Below are positions 24,834-34,198 of a stretch of 41,336 nt of DNA, one piece after another (within the stretch, counting starts at the first letter, position 1; the number at the start of each line of letters is the position of its first letter). The notes below the pieces were generated by a model that saw nothing but the letters and a program-made list of their open reading frames with translations, was not told the DNA's origin and did not search any database. The position numbers and the translations under genes were made by a program. This DNA is from Flavobacteriaceae bacterium (GTDB taxonomy: Bacteria > Bacteroidota > Bacteroidia > Flavobacteriales > Flavobacteriaceae), in assembly GCA_022425505.1 (NCBI GenBank), contig JAKMFI010000030.1, positions 1-41,336 of the forward strand, read 5' to 3'.

Positions 24834-25304
24834 ATGGAATTTAAAGAAAACATACAGCTTTTGTTGGCGGAAGCCTTGTCATTACAATCCGATTTGTTTT
24901 TGATTGATCTACACATCGATGATCAATCGAGAGTTCAGGTGGTACTCGACGGGGACGATGGGGTTTCTTTGGAGCAATGCATCAAAGTGAGCCGCCACAT
25001 CGAACATCAACTCGACAGGGAAGTACATGACTTCTCGTTGGAGGTGAGTTCGGCAGGCGCGACCCATCCGTTGCAAATGGTACGTCAATACAAAAAAAAT
25101 ATCGGCAGAAAACTGGCGGTACATACCACAGATAATGACAATTTTAAGGCCACACTCACGCAGGCAGATGATGATCAAATCACTTTGGAGTGGAAAGCCC
25201 GTGAACCCAAACCAATCGGTAAGGGAAAACACACCGTGGTCAAACAATTGCAAGTCCCATATAATCAAATCGAAAAAGCAACCGTTCAAATCCAATTTAA
25301 GTAA
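24834..25304 (+). CDS. rimP: Ribosome maturation factor RimP
   Basis: RimP helps assemble the 30S subunit. The 156-residue product has the typical order: LFLIDLHIDDQSRVQVVLDGDDGVSLEQC in the N-terminal alpha/beta domain, IEHQLDREVHDFSLEVSSAGATHPL (the SSPG-like segment reads SSAGA), then a C-terminal SH3-like barrel (IGRKLAVHTTDNDNFKATL). Length is normal (150-155). It heads rimP-nusA-infB, the order found across bacteria, with nusA six bases downstream. The ATG lies two bases after the T run of the leader terminator, leaving no room for a Shine-Dalgarno sequence. Confidence 0.95.
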   Translation: MEFKENIQLLLAEALSLQSDLFLIDLHIDDQSRVQVVLDGDDGVSLEQCIKVSRHIEHQLDREVHDFSLEVSSAGATHPLQMVRQYKKNIGRKLAVHTTDNDNFKATLTQADDDQITLEWKAREPKPIGKGKHTVVKQLQVPYNQIEKATVQIQFK

Positions 25305-25310
25305 TACACA

Positions 25311-26543
25311 ATGGAAAATCTCGCATTAATCGAATCGTTCTCGCAGTTTAAAGATGACAAACTGATCGACCGTGTGACCCTCATGTCCATTTTGGAAGAG
25401 GTGTTTCGCAATACGCTTAAGCGTAAGTTTGGCACCGACGACAATTTTGACATTATCATCAACCCTGACAAAGGAGATTTGGAAATCTGGCGCAATCGCG
25501 TCGTGGTCAAAGACGGACAAGTCGAAGACGAAAATGAAGAAATCGAACTGAAAGAAGCGCGAAAAATTGAGCCCGACTTTGAAGTTGGTGAAGATGTGTC
25601 TGAAGAAGTAAAACTTTCGGATTTGGGTCGTCGATCGATCCTCTCCCTTCGTCAAAACCTTATCGCACGAATCAGTGAGCATGACAATACGATTATCTAC
25701 AAACAATTTATCGAACTCGTCGGGGAGATTTATACCGCCGAGGTGCACCACGTGCGCAGTCGTGTTGTGATTTTGATCGATGACGACGGAAACGAAATCA
25801 TCTTGCCAAAAGACCGTCAAATCCCGTCAGACTTTTTCCGTAAAGGCGATAGCGTTCGGGGTGTGATTGAAAGTGTAGAGCTCAAGGGTGCCAAGCCGAG
25901 TATTGTGATGTCGCGTACCGCGCCAAAGTTTTTGGAAAAACTATTTGAACAAGAAATTCCAGAAGTGTTCGATGGCTTGATCACCGTTAAAAAAGTGGTT
26001 CGCGTTCCTGGAGAAAAAGCAAAAGTTGCCGTGGATTCTTACGATGATCGTATCGATCCTGTCGGCGCTTGTGTAGGGATGAAAGGGTCTCGAATTCATG
26101 GAATTGTCCGTGAGCTTGGGAATGAAAATATCGATGTGATCAATTATACCAACAACAACCAGTTGATGATAACGCGTGCATTGAGTCCCGCTAAAATCAC
26201 CAATATGACAATCGATGAAGAAAAGAAGACCGTAGAAGTGTATATGGATCCTTCAGAAGTTTCAAAAGCGATTGGTCGAGGTGGATTCAATATTCGTTTA
26301 GCAGGTCAACTCACGGGTTATGAGATCGATGTGTACCGTGAAGGGGCAGAGGAAGATGTTGAACTTACAGAGTTTTCGGACGAAATCGAAGGGTGGATTA
26401 TCGAAGAGTTTCGCAAGGTTGGACTGGATACGGCCAAGAGTGTTTTGGAGCAAGAGGTCGAGGATTTGGTCAAACGAACGGACTTGGAAGAGGAAACCGT
26501 TGTCGAAGTCCGTAACATATTAAACGCAGAATTTTCGAGTTAA
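25311..26543 (+). CDS. nusA: Transcription termination/antitermination factor NusA
   Basis: NusA binds RNA polymerase and modulates pausing, hairpin termination and antitermination. The 410-residue protein has the N-terminal polymerase-binding domain (ALIESFSQFKDDKLIDRVTLMSILEEVF) and an S1 domain (about 135-200). Two KH domains follow, with PVGACVGMKGSRIHGIVREL and AIGRGGFNIRLAGQLTGYEIDV. A C-terminal stretch (about 355-410) resembles one helix-hairpin-helix/acidic repeat, shorter than the E. coli double repeat; 410 residues is usual for Bacteroidetes. It is the second gene of the operon, and the terminator before rimP may be its autoregulatory site. Confidence 0.97.
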   Translation: MENLALIESFSQFKDDKLIDRVTLMSILEEVFRNTLKRKFGTDDNFDIIINPDKGDLEIWRNRVVVKDGQVEDENEEIELKEARKIEPDFEVGEDVSEEVKLSDLGRRSILSLRQNLIARISEHDNTIIYKQFIELVGEIYTAEVHHVRSRVVILIDDDGNEIILPKDRQIPSDFFRKGDSVRGVIESVELKGAKPSIVMSRTAPKFLEKLFEQEIPEVFDGLITVKKVVRVPGEKAKVAVDSYDDRIDPVGACVGMKGSRIHGIVRELGNENIDVINYTNNNQLMITRALSPAKITNMTIDEEKKTVEVYMDPSEVSKAIGRGGFNIRLAGQLTGYEIDVYREGAEEDVELTEFSDEIEGWIIEEFRKVGLDTAKSVLEQEVEDLVKRTDLEEETVVEVRNILNAEFSS

Positions 26544-26557
26544 CGGATTGAAATCCC

Positions 26558-26565
26558 TATTTTTG
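26558..26565 (+). promoter_or_regulatory. Possible internal -7 element before infB
   Basis: TATTTTTG matches TAnnTTTG, 17 bases before the infB ATG in the 38-base nusA-infB gap. No TTG is found at the right distance, so a secondary infB promoter is only possible. Confidence 0.25.
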
Positions 26566-26581
26566 AACACCAATATAGAAT

Positions 26582-29209
26582 ATGTCTGAAGTCAAAACCA
26601 TACGAATCAATAAGGTTCTCCGCGAGTTAAACATTTCCTTAGACCGCGCAGTAGAGCAGTTGGGAAAACATGGTTTTGAGATAGAGGCACGCCCTACGTC
26701 CAAAATTTCACAGGCGGAATACCAACTCTTGGTCGATGCTTTTCAGACCGATCGAAACAAAAAAGAAGCTTCAGAAGAGGTCAGCGAAGAAAAACGCAAA
26801 GAAAAAGAAGCTATTCGCCAGCGAATCGAAGAAGAGCAAGAGACAAAAACCCAAGTCGTTAAAGCTCGCACCGAACTCAAGGGTCTCAGCCAGGTCGGAA
26901 AAATTGATTTAGATCCGAAACCAAAACCCAAAGAGGAAGTCAAGGTTGAAAAAAGTACGGAAACTCCCAAAGCTGAATCGACAAAAACGGAAGAGCCAGC
27001 CGCAGAGACCGTAGCAAAACCCACTCCAGAAAAGCCGACTGAGCAAAAGCAAGCTGAACCAGAAAAAACAGCCACAGCCGATACAGAAAAGGTCACTACG
27101 AAGTACAAAAAGCTGACGGGACTAAAAATTGCAGGGGACAAAATTGATCTCAAAAAGTTTGATAAAAAAGAAACAAAGCCGAGTGCCGATAACAACGATC
27201 GCAAACGACGTCGCAAACGAATCACAAAGAATACGGGCCCTGGTGTAGGAAAACAAAACAAACCAAAACCACAACGGCAAAACCAGCCCACGCACGAAGA
27301 GCCAAGCGATGAAGAAATCCAAAAACAGATTCGGGAGACTCTAGAAAAATTACAAGGTAAAACCACCAAATCAAAAGGCGCAAAATACCGACGCGAAAAG
27401 AGAGACTCCCACCGTCAAAAATCCGAAGAGGATGCAGCCCAAGTTGAGGCGGATAGCAAGTTGCTCAAGGTTACCGAGTTTGTGACTGTTGGTGAGATTG
27501 CAACGATGATGGATATCAGCTCAACAGAAATTATTTCTGCCTGTATGACGCTGGGGATCATGGTGACCATGAACCAGAGACTGGACGCAGAAACCTTGTC
27601 AATTGTGGCGGAGGAATTCGGATATGCCGTTGAGTTTGTCACTGCAGATATCGAAGAAACAATCGACGAGCCAGAGGACAACCCCGATGATTTGGTGACT
27701 CGTGCGCCAATTGTGACTGTGATGGGTCATGTCGATCACGGAAAAACTTCCTTACTTGACTATATCCGTAAAACAAATGTAACCGCTGATGAATCAGGGG
27801 GGATTACCCAGCACATTGGTGCATACAGTGTAAATTTGGAAAGCGGGCAAAAAATCACCTTTTTGGATACCCCAGGTCACGAGGCATTTACCGCCATGCG
27901 TGCACGCGGAACTCAGGTAACTGACTTGGTCATCATCGTTATCGCTGCAGATGACAACATCATGCCACAGACCAAAGAAGCGATTAGCCATGCGCAAGCG
28001 GCCTCTGTTCCGATTGTATTTGCGATCAATAAAATCGATAGCCCAAACGCGAATCCAGACAAAATCAAAGAGGGTCTATCAGCAATGAATTTACTCGTTG
28101 AAGATTGGGGTGGTAAAATTCAATCGCATGACGTTTCCGCAAAACAAGGAACAGGAATATCTGAACTTCTCGAAAAAGTAATGCTTGAAGCAGAGCTATT
28201 AGAACTTAAGGCAAACCCTTCAAAAGCTGCGCAAGGAACAGTCGTCGAGGCCTTTTTGGACAAGGGTCGTGGATATGTGTCAACCATACTCGTGCAAGCG
28301 GGTACGATGCGAATTGGAGACTATATTCTTGCGGGTCAACACAGCGGTAAAGTACGTGCAATGCAAGACGAGCGCGGTAAAGAACTGTCTGAAGCAGGAC
28401 CATCAACACCCGTATCCCTTCTTGGGCTAGACGGAGCACCCACTGCAGGCGACCGTTTCAATGTATTTGTTGAAGAAAAAGAAGCCAAACAAATTGCTGC
28501 CAAGCGCACCCAACTGGTGCGAGAGCAATCGGTTCGTACCCAACGCCATATCACTTTGGATGAAATTGGCAGACGAATTGCCCTGGGTGACTTTAAAGAA
28601 CTCAATATCATCTTAAAAGGGGATGTTGACGGCTCGGTTGAGGCATTGACAGATTCCTTCCAAAAATTATCTACCGAAGAAATTCAGGTCAATATTATCC
28701 ATAAAGGAGTTGGTGCCATCACGGAATCCGATGTGCTTTTGGCTTCCGCTTCCGACGCTATAATCGTTGGCTTTAATGTGCGACCTGTTGGTACCGCCAG
28801 ACAATTGGCAGAAAAAGAAGAAATTGATGTGCGGAGTTACTCCATCATCTACGATGCGATCAATGATCTCAAAGACGCCATGGAAGGACTCTTATCTCCA
28901 GACATGAAAGAAGAGGTTCAAGGAAACGTAGAAATCCGTGAAACCTATAAAATTTCTCGTGTGGGTACCATCGCTGGTTGTATGGTGATGGACGGCAAAA
29001 TCACACGCAATTCATTGGTGCGCATTGTGCGCGAAGGCGTTGTCGTTTACACGGGCACCCTTGCATCCCTCAAGCGATTTAAGGATGATGTGAAAGAGGT
29101 TACAAAAGGATACGATTGTGGGTTGCAAATCAAAGACTACAATGACATCAAAATCGGAGACACCATCGAGGCCTATATCGAGGTAGCTGTCAAGAAAAAA
29201 CTCAAATAA
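26582..29209 (+). CDS. infB: Translation initiation factor IF-2
   Basis: IF-2 is the GTPase that brings initiator tRNA to the 30S subunit and promotes subunit joining. The 875-residue protein starts with an IF2_N-like helical module ([20 protein letters not shown]). A long Lys/Glu/Pro-rich linker follows (about 60-285), then a second IF2_N module ([20 protein letters not shown]). The G domain has [16 protein letters not shown] (G1, near 380), [10 protein letters not shown] (G2), [16 protein letters not shown] (G3), INKID (G4) and SAKQG (G5). C-terminal barrels include the fMet-tRNA-binding C2 region ([18 protein letters not shown]). The length is at the large end of normal because of the linker. 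It ends three bases before the convergent SPOR gene. Confidence 0.98.
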   Translation: MSEVKTIRINKVLRELNISLDRAVEQLGKHGFEIEARPTSKISQAEYQLLVDAFQTDRNKKEASEEVSEEKRKEKEAIRQRIEEEQETKTQVVKARTELKGLSQVGKIDLDPKPKPKEEVKVEKSTETPKAESTKTEEPAAETVAKPTPEKPTEQKQAEPEKTATADTEKVTTKYKKLTGLKIAGDKIDLKKFDKKETKPSADNNDRKRRRKRITKNTGPGVGKQNKPKPQRQNQPTHEEPSDEEIQKQIRETLEKLQGKTTKSKGAKYRREKRDSHRQKSEEDAAQVEADSKLLKVTEFVTVGEIATMMDISSTEIISACMTLGIMVTMNQRLDAETLSIVAEEFGYAVEFVTADIEETIDEPEDNPDDLVTRAPIVTVMGHVDHGKTSLLDYIRKTNVTADESGGITQHIGAYSVNLESGQKITFLDTPGHEAFTAMRARGTQVTDLVIIVIAADDNIMPQTKEAISHAQAASVPIVFAINKIDSPNANPDKIKEGLSAMNLLVEDWGGKIQSHDVSAKQGTGISELLEKVMLEAELLELKANPSKAAQGTVVEAFLDKGRGYVSTILVQAGTMRIGDYILAGQHSGKVRAMQDERGKELSEAGPSTPVSLLGLDGAPTAGDRFNVFVEEKEAKQIAAKRTQLVREQSVRTQRHITLDEIGRRIALGDFKELNIILKGDVDGSVEALTDSFQKLSTEEIQVNIIHKGVGAITESDVLLASASDAIIVGFNVRPVGTARQLAEKEEIDVRSYSIIYDAINDLKDAMEGLLSPDMKEEVQGNVEIRETYKISRVGTIAGCMVMDGKITRNSLVRIVREGVVVYTGTLASLKRFKDDVKEVTKGYDCGLQIKDYNDIKIGDTIEAYIEVAVKKKLK

Positions 29210-29212
29210 AAC

Positions 29213-29584
29213 CTAGGGCTTAAGCAAAAAGGCCTCAGGAAATTTCACCCGTAATGTATCAAGCGTTTGGATTCCCTCCAGGCGTGTTGCGAATTTACCA
29301 ACACGGATTTTGTAGTTCGGAGTTTCAAAAGAGAGTTTGGCATAGCGACTTGGAAAAGCATTCGAAAAAGAGTCCAAATAGACTTTTGCTGCCTCGTAAT
29401 TTCCAGAAAAAATTTGAATGGTGTACTGGTTTTTTGCCAATCGCTTTTTGTCCAGAGACAACTTGCGTTCGAGCACATCGTCAAGATTTTGAGGGGTTTT
29501 AACAACCAATGCGTTGTCTTGTGCGTGAAGTGAAAACGCAAATACAAACAAAATCACAAAACAAATGGGCTTTAAATACAACAT
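29213..29584 (-). CDS. Secreted SPOR-domain protein
   Basis: The 123-residue product starts MLYLKPICFVILFVFAFSLHAQ, a standard signal peptide with cleavage expected after HA-Q, so it should be periplasmic. The C-terminal half (YTIQIFSGNYEAAKVYLDSF to YKIRVGKFATRLEGIQTLDTLR) matches the SPOR fold, which binds denuded septal peptidoglycan glycans. ATG 29584 is preferred over an in-frame TTG at 29593. It is convergent with infB (three-base gap) and divergent from the act operon. The placement between infB and the cytochrome operon seems conserved in Flavobacteriaceae (recalled). Confidence 0.85.
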   Translation of the reverse strand: MLYLKPICFVILFVFAFSLHAQDNALVVKTPQNLDDVLERKLSLDKKRLAKNQYTIQIFSGNYEAAKVYLDSFSNAFPSRYAKLSFETPNYKIRVGKFATRLEGIQTLDTLRVKFPEAFLLKP

Positions 29585-29743
29585 AGTTTGCAAATAAAAG
29601 ATTGCTGGGAAATTCCTGCAATTTTTTCTCGAAATTTGTTTAATTGTCTCAAAACAAAAAGACTATAATATATTGAATATCAGTACTTTAAATTAGTAAT
29701 TTAGAATAAATATAAATTTACAATTCAAGTAGTTCTAAAGTTT

Positions 29744-29771
29744 TTAAAATGGGGTTTGTAACGTAATTTTG
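29744..29771 (+). promoter_or_regulatory. Putative act-cox operon promoter
   Basis: TAATTTTG (29764-29771) matches the -7 consensus; the -33 half is TTA (29744-29746) with a 17-base spacer. Expected initiation near 29776 gives a leader of about 42 bases with a small hairpin (CAAGG 29785-29789 with CCTTG 29796-29800). The 224-base gap from 29594 is otherwise very AT-rich without other recognisable sites. Confidence 0.5.
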
Positions 29772-29817
29772 TAGATGTAAAAAACAAGGTATTTTCCTTG
29801 ACTACCAAAACCAAAAC

Positions 29818-31095
29818 ATGACCAGGTTTTTTTGCCTAAATGTTCCCCAAGTCCGCGTTCTACTTTCCTTCGTGTTGGCTATTGCCTTCACCCTTCCAAC
29901 TTACGCACAAGAAGCAGATGTTGATAAAGGGAAATCCCTTTTCAATATGAACTGTGCGGCCTGTCACAAGCTCAACAAACGCGCTGTCGGACCTGCTCTA
30001 GCGGGGGTTTCCCAGAAATACGAAAAAGAATGGCTGTATTCTTGGATCAAGAACTCCATGGCGATGGTCAAGTCTGGCGATCCACAAGCCGTTGCGATTT
30101 ATGAGGAGTACAACAAGTCTGTGATGACTGCCTTCCCGCAGTTGAGTAACGAAGACATTGACAATATTCTCGCTTATACCGACTACACACCACCTGCACC
30201 TGCCGTACCAGCTGCAGTAGTAACCACAGCCGCTAGTGGTGGAGACAATACCACCTCAATCTTGCTTTTGGGAGTGTTGGTGTTGGTGCTTGTCATCCTT
30301 GTGGTGATGCTCTTTTTGGTGACCAAAACGCTCCGAAAAATTGCGATTGCAAACGGGATAGAAGTCGAAAAAACCAGACCTATACGCAAACCGCTTTGGG
30401 AAGTCTATATCAACAATTCCTTTTTGGTGTTTAGCACGGTGATTATCTTGCTCTTTTCGAGTGCTTTCTTTGCCTATGGATATCTGATGCAAGTTGGTAT
30501 CGATCAAGGATATATGCCTGTACAGCCGATCCATTACTCTCACAAAATCCACTCTGGAGACAACGAAATCGAGTGTAAGTATTGCCATTCCTCTGCCCGT
30601 GTTTCTAAGCATTCAGGAATTCCTTCTCTCAACGTGTGTATGAACTGTCACATGAACATTGCAGAGTACAATGGGGAAGAAGATTTGGAAAAAGGATATA
30701 CAAAAGAATTCTACACAAACGAAATCAAAAAGTTGTACAAAGCCGTTGGTTGGGATGAAGAAAATCAGCGTTACACAGGCGATACCCAACCTGTGAAATG
30801 GGTACGTATCCACAACCTGCCCGACTTTGTGTACTTCAACCACGCACAGCACGTTGATGTTGCTGGCATTGACTGTCAAAAGTGTCATGGGCCAGTGGAA
30901 GAAATGGAGATCATGTATCAGCACTCCCCACTCACAATGGGATGGTGTATTAACTGTCACAGAGAGTCGAATGTCGATTTGGAAAACAATGAGTACTATG
31001 AGAAAATCCATGCGGAACTCTCAAAAAAATATGGTGTTGAAAAACTCACAATCGCCCAAATGGGTGGTTTGGAGTGTGGAAAGTGTCACTACTAA
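29818..31095 (+). CDS. actA: Alternative complex III subunit ActA, multiheme cytochrome c with extra N-terminal monoheme domain
   Basis: ActA is the heme-rich electron carrier of alternative complex III, the quinol:cytochrome c/oxidase oxidoreductase of Bacteroidetes. The 425-residue protein has a signal peptide (to about TYAQ) and a monoheme domain with CAACH near residue 47. An Ala/Pro-rich linker, a helix (about 141-168) and a second helix (about 200-222) follow. The periplasmic part has five CxxCH sites: CKYCH (about 253), CMNCH, CQKCH, CINCH and the C-terminal CGKCH. That is six heme c sites in one chain; the pentaheme part is classic ActA and the N-terminal cytochrome is an extension. 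It heads the operon; actB follows after 12 bases. Confidence 0.92.
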   Translation: MTRFFCLNVPQVRVLLSFVLAIAFTLPTYAQEADVDKGKSLFNMNCAACHKLNKRAVGPALAGVSQKYEKEWLYSWIKNSMAMVKSGDPQAVAIYEEYNKSVMTAFPQLSNEDIDNILAYTDYTPPAPAVPAAVVTTAASGGDNTTSILLLGVLVLVLVILVVMLFLVTKTLRKIAIANGIEVEKTRPIRKPLWEVYINNSFLVFSTVIILLFSSAFFAYGYLMQVGIDQGYMPVQPIHYSHKIHSGDNEIECKYCHSSARVSKHSGIPSLNVCMNCHMNIAEYNGEEDLEKGYTKEFYTNEIKKLYKAVGWDEENQRYTGDTQPVKWVRIHNLPDFVYFNHAQHVDVAGIDCQKCHGPVEEMEIMYQHSPLTMGWCINCHRESNVDLENNEYYEKIHAELSKKYGVEKLTIAQMGGLECGKCHY

Positions 31096-31107
31096 TCTAA
31101 AGCAACG

Positions 31108-34100
31108 ATGGCAAACCAAAAGAACTATTGGAAAAGCACAGCGGAGTTAGACAACAACAATGCGTTTGTCGAGGATCTCAAAGGGCGTGAGTTTGTTGAA
31201 AAACTTCCTGAAGATGCCTTTTTGGGTGATGATCAGGTGATGAATGATTCCAAAACAAACAGACGAGATTTTCTCAAATATGTTGGTTTTAGTACTGCCG
31301 CCGCCTCGTTAGCTGCTTGTGAGGGTCCTGTTCACAAGTCCATTCCCTATGTCGTGCAACCTGAAGAGATTCGCCCAGGAATTTCAAATTTTTACGCAAC
31401 CACCATTGCGGATGGCTTTGATATGGCAAGCATTCTCGTAAAAACTCGGGAAGGAAGACCAATCAAAGTTGAAAACAATACAGATGCTCCTGCCAGCTAC
31501 CGCGCGAATGCTCGTTTACAAGCTTCTATTCTGTCGCTATATGATACTTTCCGATTACAAGGCCCTGCCCAGTCGGGAAGTCCTGTCAGTTGGGCAACAC
31601 TTCTCGGACAAAGCCGTCAACAACTCGATAATTTACAAGCCGAAGGCGCACAAGTGGTCTTACTGACCCAGTCGTTTGCCAGCCCTTCAACGCAGGCGTT
31701 GATCGACCGACTTACCGCCAAGTACGACAACATCAAGCACATTGCCTATGATGCGGTTTCATCATCCCACGCTTTAGATGCCTTTGAAAAGGCCTATGGT
31801 CAGCGTGCACTGCCCACCTATGACTTTTCAAAAGCGGAAACAATCGTTTCATTTGATGCAGATCTTATTGGAGACTGGCAAGGTGGAGGACATGCACCAG
31901 GGTATGTCAAAACTCGCGTTCCTGTCAAAAAGAACGGAAAAGCAAAAATGTCAACCCATTTCCAGTTTGAAGCAAACATGACGCTTTCTGGAGCCACTGC
32001 TGACAAGCGCGTGCCCATGTCTGCTGCCCAACAGAAACAAGTACTTGCAGCGCTTTATTCCGAACTGACAAACGGACAAGCAAGTGGAAGTGGAGAGCAA
32101 GCCATTCAAGATATGGCCAAAGTGACCGCCAAGTATTTGCGTAAAGCAGGTAAAAAAGCAGTTGTAATTACGGGTTTACCAAGTGTGGAAGCCCAACGCA
32201 TTGCACTTGCAATCAATCAAAAATTAGGGTCTGTTGTGATCGATACCCAACACACAACGACCATCCGCCAAGGCAGCGCAAACCAACTCACCCAGCTTGT
32301 TGATGATCTCAACAGCGGAGCGGTTCAAGGGATTATCACTGCTGGTGTAAATCCAGTATATACCCTTGCCAATGGCGAACAGTTTGCTGCGGGTCTAAAC
32401 AAAGCCAAGTTCTCCTTGTCTTTCAGTATGAAAAACGATGAGACGGCATCCAAAGCACAATGGGTTGCAGCAACGCCTCATTATCTCGAATCTTGGGGTG
32501 ATGTGGAATTCAAAACCAATCACTTCGGACTTACACAACCTACGATCCGTCCTTTGTTTGACACCAAACAATTTCAGGATGTATTACTCACTTGGCTCGG
32601 AAAAGACACAAGCTACAGAGACGAGTTGCGATCCTATTGGGAACAAAACATCCTCAATGGCAAGTCGTGGAATAAGGCCTTGCATGACGGATTTTACGTT
32701 GGGAACTCTTCATCAAAACAAAATCAGTACCGTGATGCAGTTGCCGATGCAGTGCGTTCAATCTCTGCGGCGACACAAGAAGGATACACTCTCAACCTCT
32801 ACACCAAAACAGGAATTGGAGCCGGCCAACAAGCCAATAACCCTTGGCTTCATGAACTTCCCGATCCGATCACTCGTGTGACTTGGGACAATTATCTCAC
32901 CGTATCCAAGTCGGATGCTGATGCACTCGGTCTGTGGAATGAAACCCAGTCAGATGGTTCGCTAAATGGGGGTCTTGCAAAAATTACGGTTGGGTCCTCT
33001 TCACTAACAGTGCCTGTGCTCATTCAGCCCGGTCAAGCCAAAGGAACCGTTGGATTGGCATTTGGCTATGGCAAGCAATCTGGGGTGAAGTCTGAAATGC
33101 AAATAGGAGCCAATGCCTATAAATTATATAATGACTTCTCAAGCGTTCAGCCAGTAAGCATAGAAGCGGTAGATGGTACACATGAGTTTGCTTGTACCCA
33201 GTTGCAAAATACCTTGATGGGTCGGGAAGACATCGTCAAGGAGACCACACTCGAAATTTTTAACACCAAGGACAGAAATGATTACAATGCCGTTCCTGTG
33301 GTGAGCAAAAACCATATCGAAACTTTAGTCACCTCTCCAGAGGTTGATATTTGGGATCAGTTTGACCGTTCAGTTGGACATCACTTCAACTTATCGATTG
33401 ACCTGAATGCCTGTACGGGTTGTGGCGCATGTGTGGTGGCCTGTCATGCCGAAAACAATGTGCCAGTTGTTGGAAAACGAGAGATTCGCAAGTCGCGCGA
33501 TATGCACTGGCTGCGGATTGACCGATACTACTCCTCAGAGGATACTTTTGAGGGCGACAAAAATACGGTAAACGAAATCAGTGGATTGGGAGAGTCCCTG
33601 ACGACCTTTAGTTCTTTGGAAGAGCCATCGGCGAATCCACAAGTAACCTTCCAACCGATTATGTGTCAGCATTGTAACCATGCACCTTGTGAAACGGTTT
33701 GCCCAGTGGCAGCGACTTCGCATGGTCGTCAAGGTCAAAACCACATGGCATACAACCGTTGCGTAGGGACCCGTTATTGTGCCAATAACTGTCCGTATAA
33801 AGTCAGACGTTTCAACTGGTTTTTATACAATCACAACGACGAGTTTGATTTCCACATGAATAACGATTTGGGTCGGATGGTCCTCAATCCAGATGTTGTT
33901 GTTCGTTCGCGTGGGGTGATGGAAAAATGTTCGTTGTGTATTCAAAAAACACAAAAAACAATTTTGGATGCCAAGCTAGAAGGACGTGATATTGCTGATG
34001 GGGAATTCCAAACGGCATGCTCAAGCGCATGTGCAACAGGCGCCATTACCTTTGGTGACATCAACGACAAAACAAGTCGGGTTGCCAAGTCTTTGGAAAG

Positions 34101-34188
34101 TGATCGAATGTATCACCTTTTGGAAAGCGTGGGGACAAAACCCAATGTGCAGTACCAAGTAAAAGTTAGAAATACAGAGACATCATAA
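31108..34188 (+). CDS. actB: Alternative complex III subunit ActB, molybdopterin-oxidoreductase-like iron-sulfur protein
   Basis: The 1,026-residue protein has a Tat-like signal embedded after a 50-residue N-terminal stretch: NRRDFLKYVGFSTAAASLAAC, twin Arg at 52-53. Residues about 75-750 resemble a molybdopterin oxidoreductase fold; ACIII ActB is known to lack the Mo cofactor. The C-terminal part is an NrfC/PsrB-like ferredoxin domain with Cys clusters CTGCGACVVACH (about 769), CQHCNHAPCETVCPVA, CVGTRYCANNCPYKVRR and CSLC, plus CSSACATGAITFGD, giving ligands for about four Fe-S clusters. It passes electrons from quinol oxidised at ActC/ActF toward the ActA hemes. The Cys after SLAA may be lipidated, as reported for Flavobacterium ActB (recalled). 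Confidence 0.93.
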   Translation: MANQKNYWKSTAELDNNNAFVEDLKGREFVEKLPEDAFLGDDQVMNDSKTNRRDFLKYVGFSTAAASLAACEGPVHKSIPYVVQPEEIRPGISNFYATTIADGFDMASILVKTREGRPIKVENNTDAPASYRANARLQASILSLYDTFRLQGPAQSGSPVSWATLLGQSRQQLDNLQAEGAQVVLLTQSFASPSTQALIDRLTAKYDNIKHIAYDAVSSSHALDAFEKAYGQRALPTYDFSKAETIVSFDADLIGDWQGGGHAPGYVKTRVPVKKNGKAKMSTHFQFEANMTLSGATADKRVPMSAAQQKQVLAALYSELTNGQASGSGEQAIQDMAKVTAKYLRKAGKKAVVITGLPSVEAQRIALAINQKLGSVVIDTQHTTTIRQGSANQLTQLVDDLNSGAVQGIITAGVNPVYTLANGEQFAAGLNKAKFSLSFSMKNDETASKAQWVAATPHYLESWGDVEFKTNHFGLTQPTIRPLFDTKQFQDVLLTWLGKDTSYRDELRSYWEQNILNGKSWNKALHDGFYVGNSSSKQNQYRDAVADAVRSISAATQEGYTLNLYTKTGIGAGQQANNPWLHELPDPITRVTWDNYLTVSKSDADALGLWNETQSDGSLNGGLAKITVGSSSLTVPVLIQPGQAKGTVGLAFGYGKQSGVKSEMQIGANAYKLYNDFSSVQPVSIEAVDGTHEFACTQLQNTLMGREDIVKETTLEIFNTKDRNDYNAVPVVSKNHIETLVTSPEVDIWDQFDRSVGHHFNLSIDLNACTGCGACVVACHAENNVPVVGKREIRKSRDMHWLRIDRYYSSEDTFEGDKNTVNEISGLGESLTTFSSLEEPSANPQVTFQPIMCQHCNHAPCETVCPVAATSHGRQGQNHMAYNRCVGTRYCANNCPYKVRRFNWFLYNHNDEFDFHMNNDLGRMVLNPDVVVRSRGVMEKCSLCIQKTQKTILDAKLEGRDIADGEFQTACSSACATGAITFGDINDKTSRVAKSLESDRMYHLLESVGTKPNVQYQVKVRNTETS

Positions 34189-34198
34189 AGAAAAAACT

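Noticed and set aside
26743-27369. 208-codon minus-strand ORF opposite the infB linker
   Set aside because: It is a Ser/Phe/Val-rich mirror of the Lys/Glu/Pro low-complexity linker of IF-2, with no recognisable domain; the IF-2 frame is certain.
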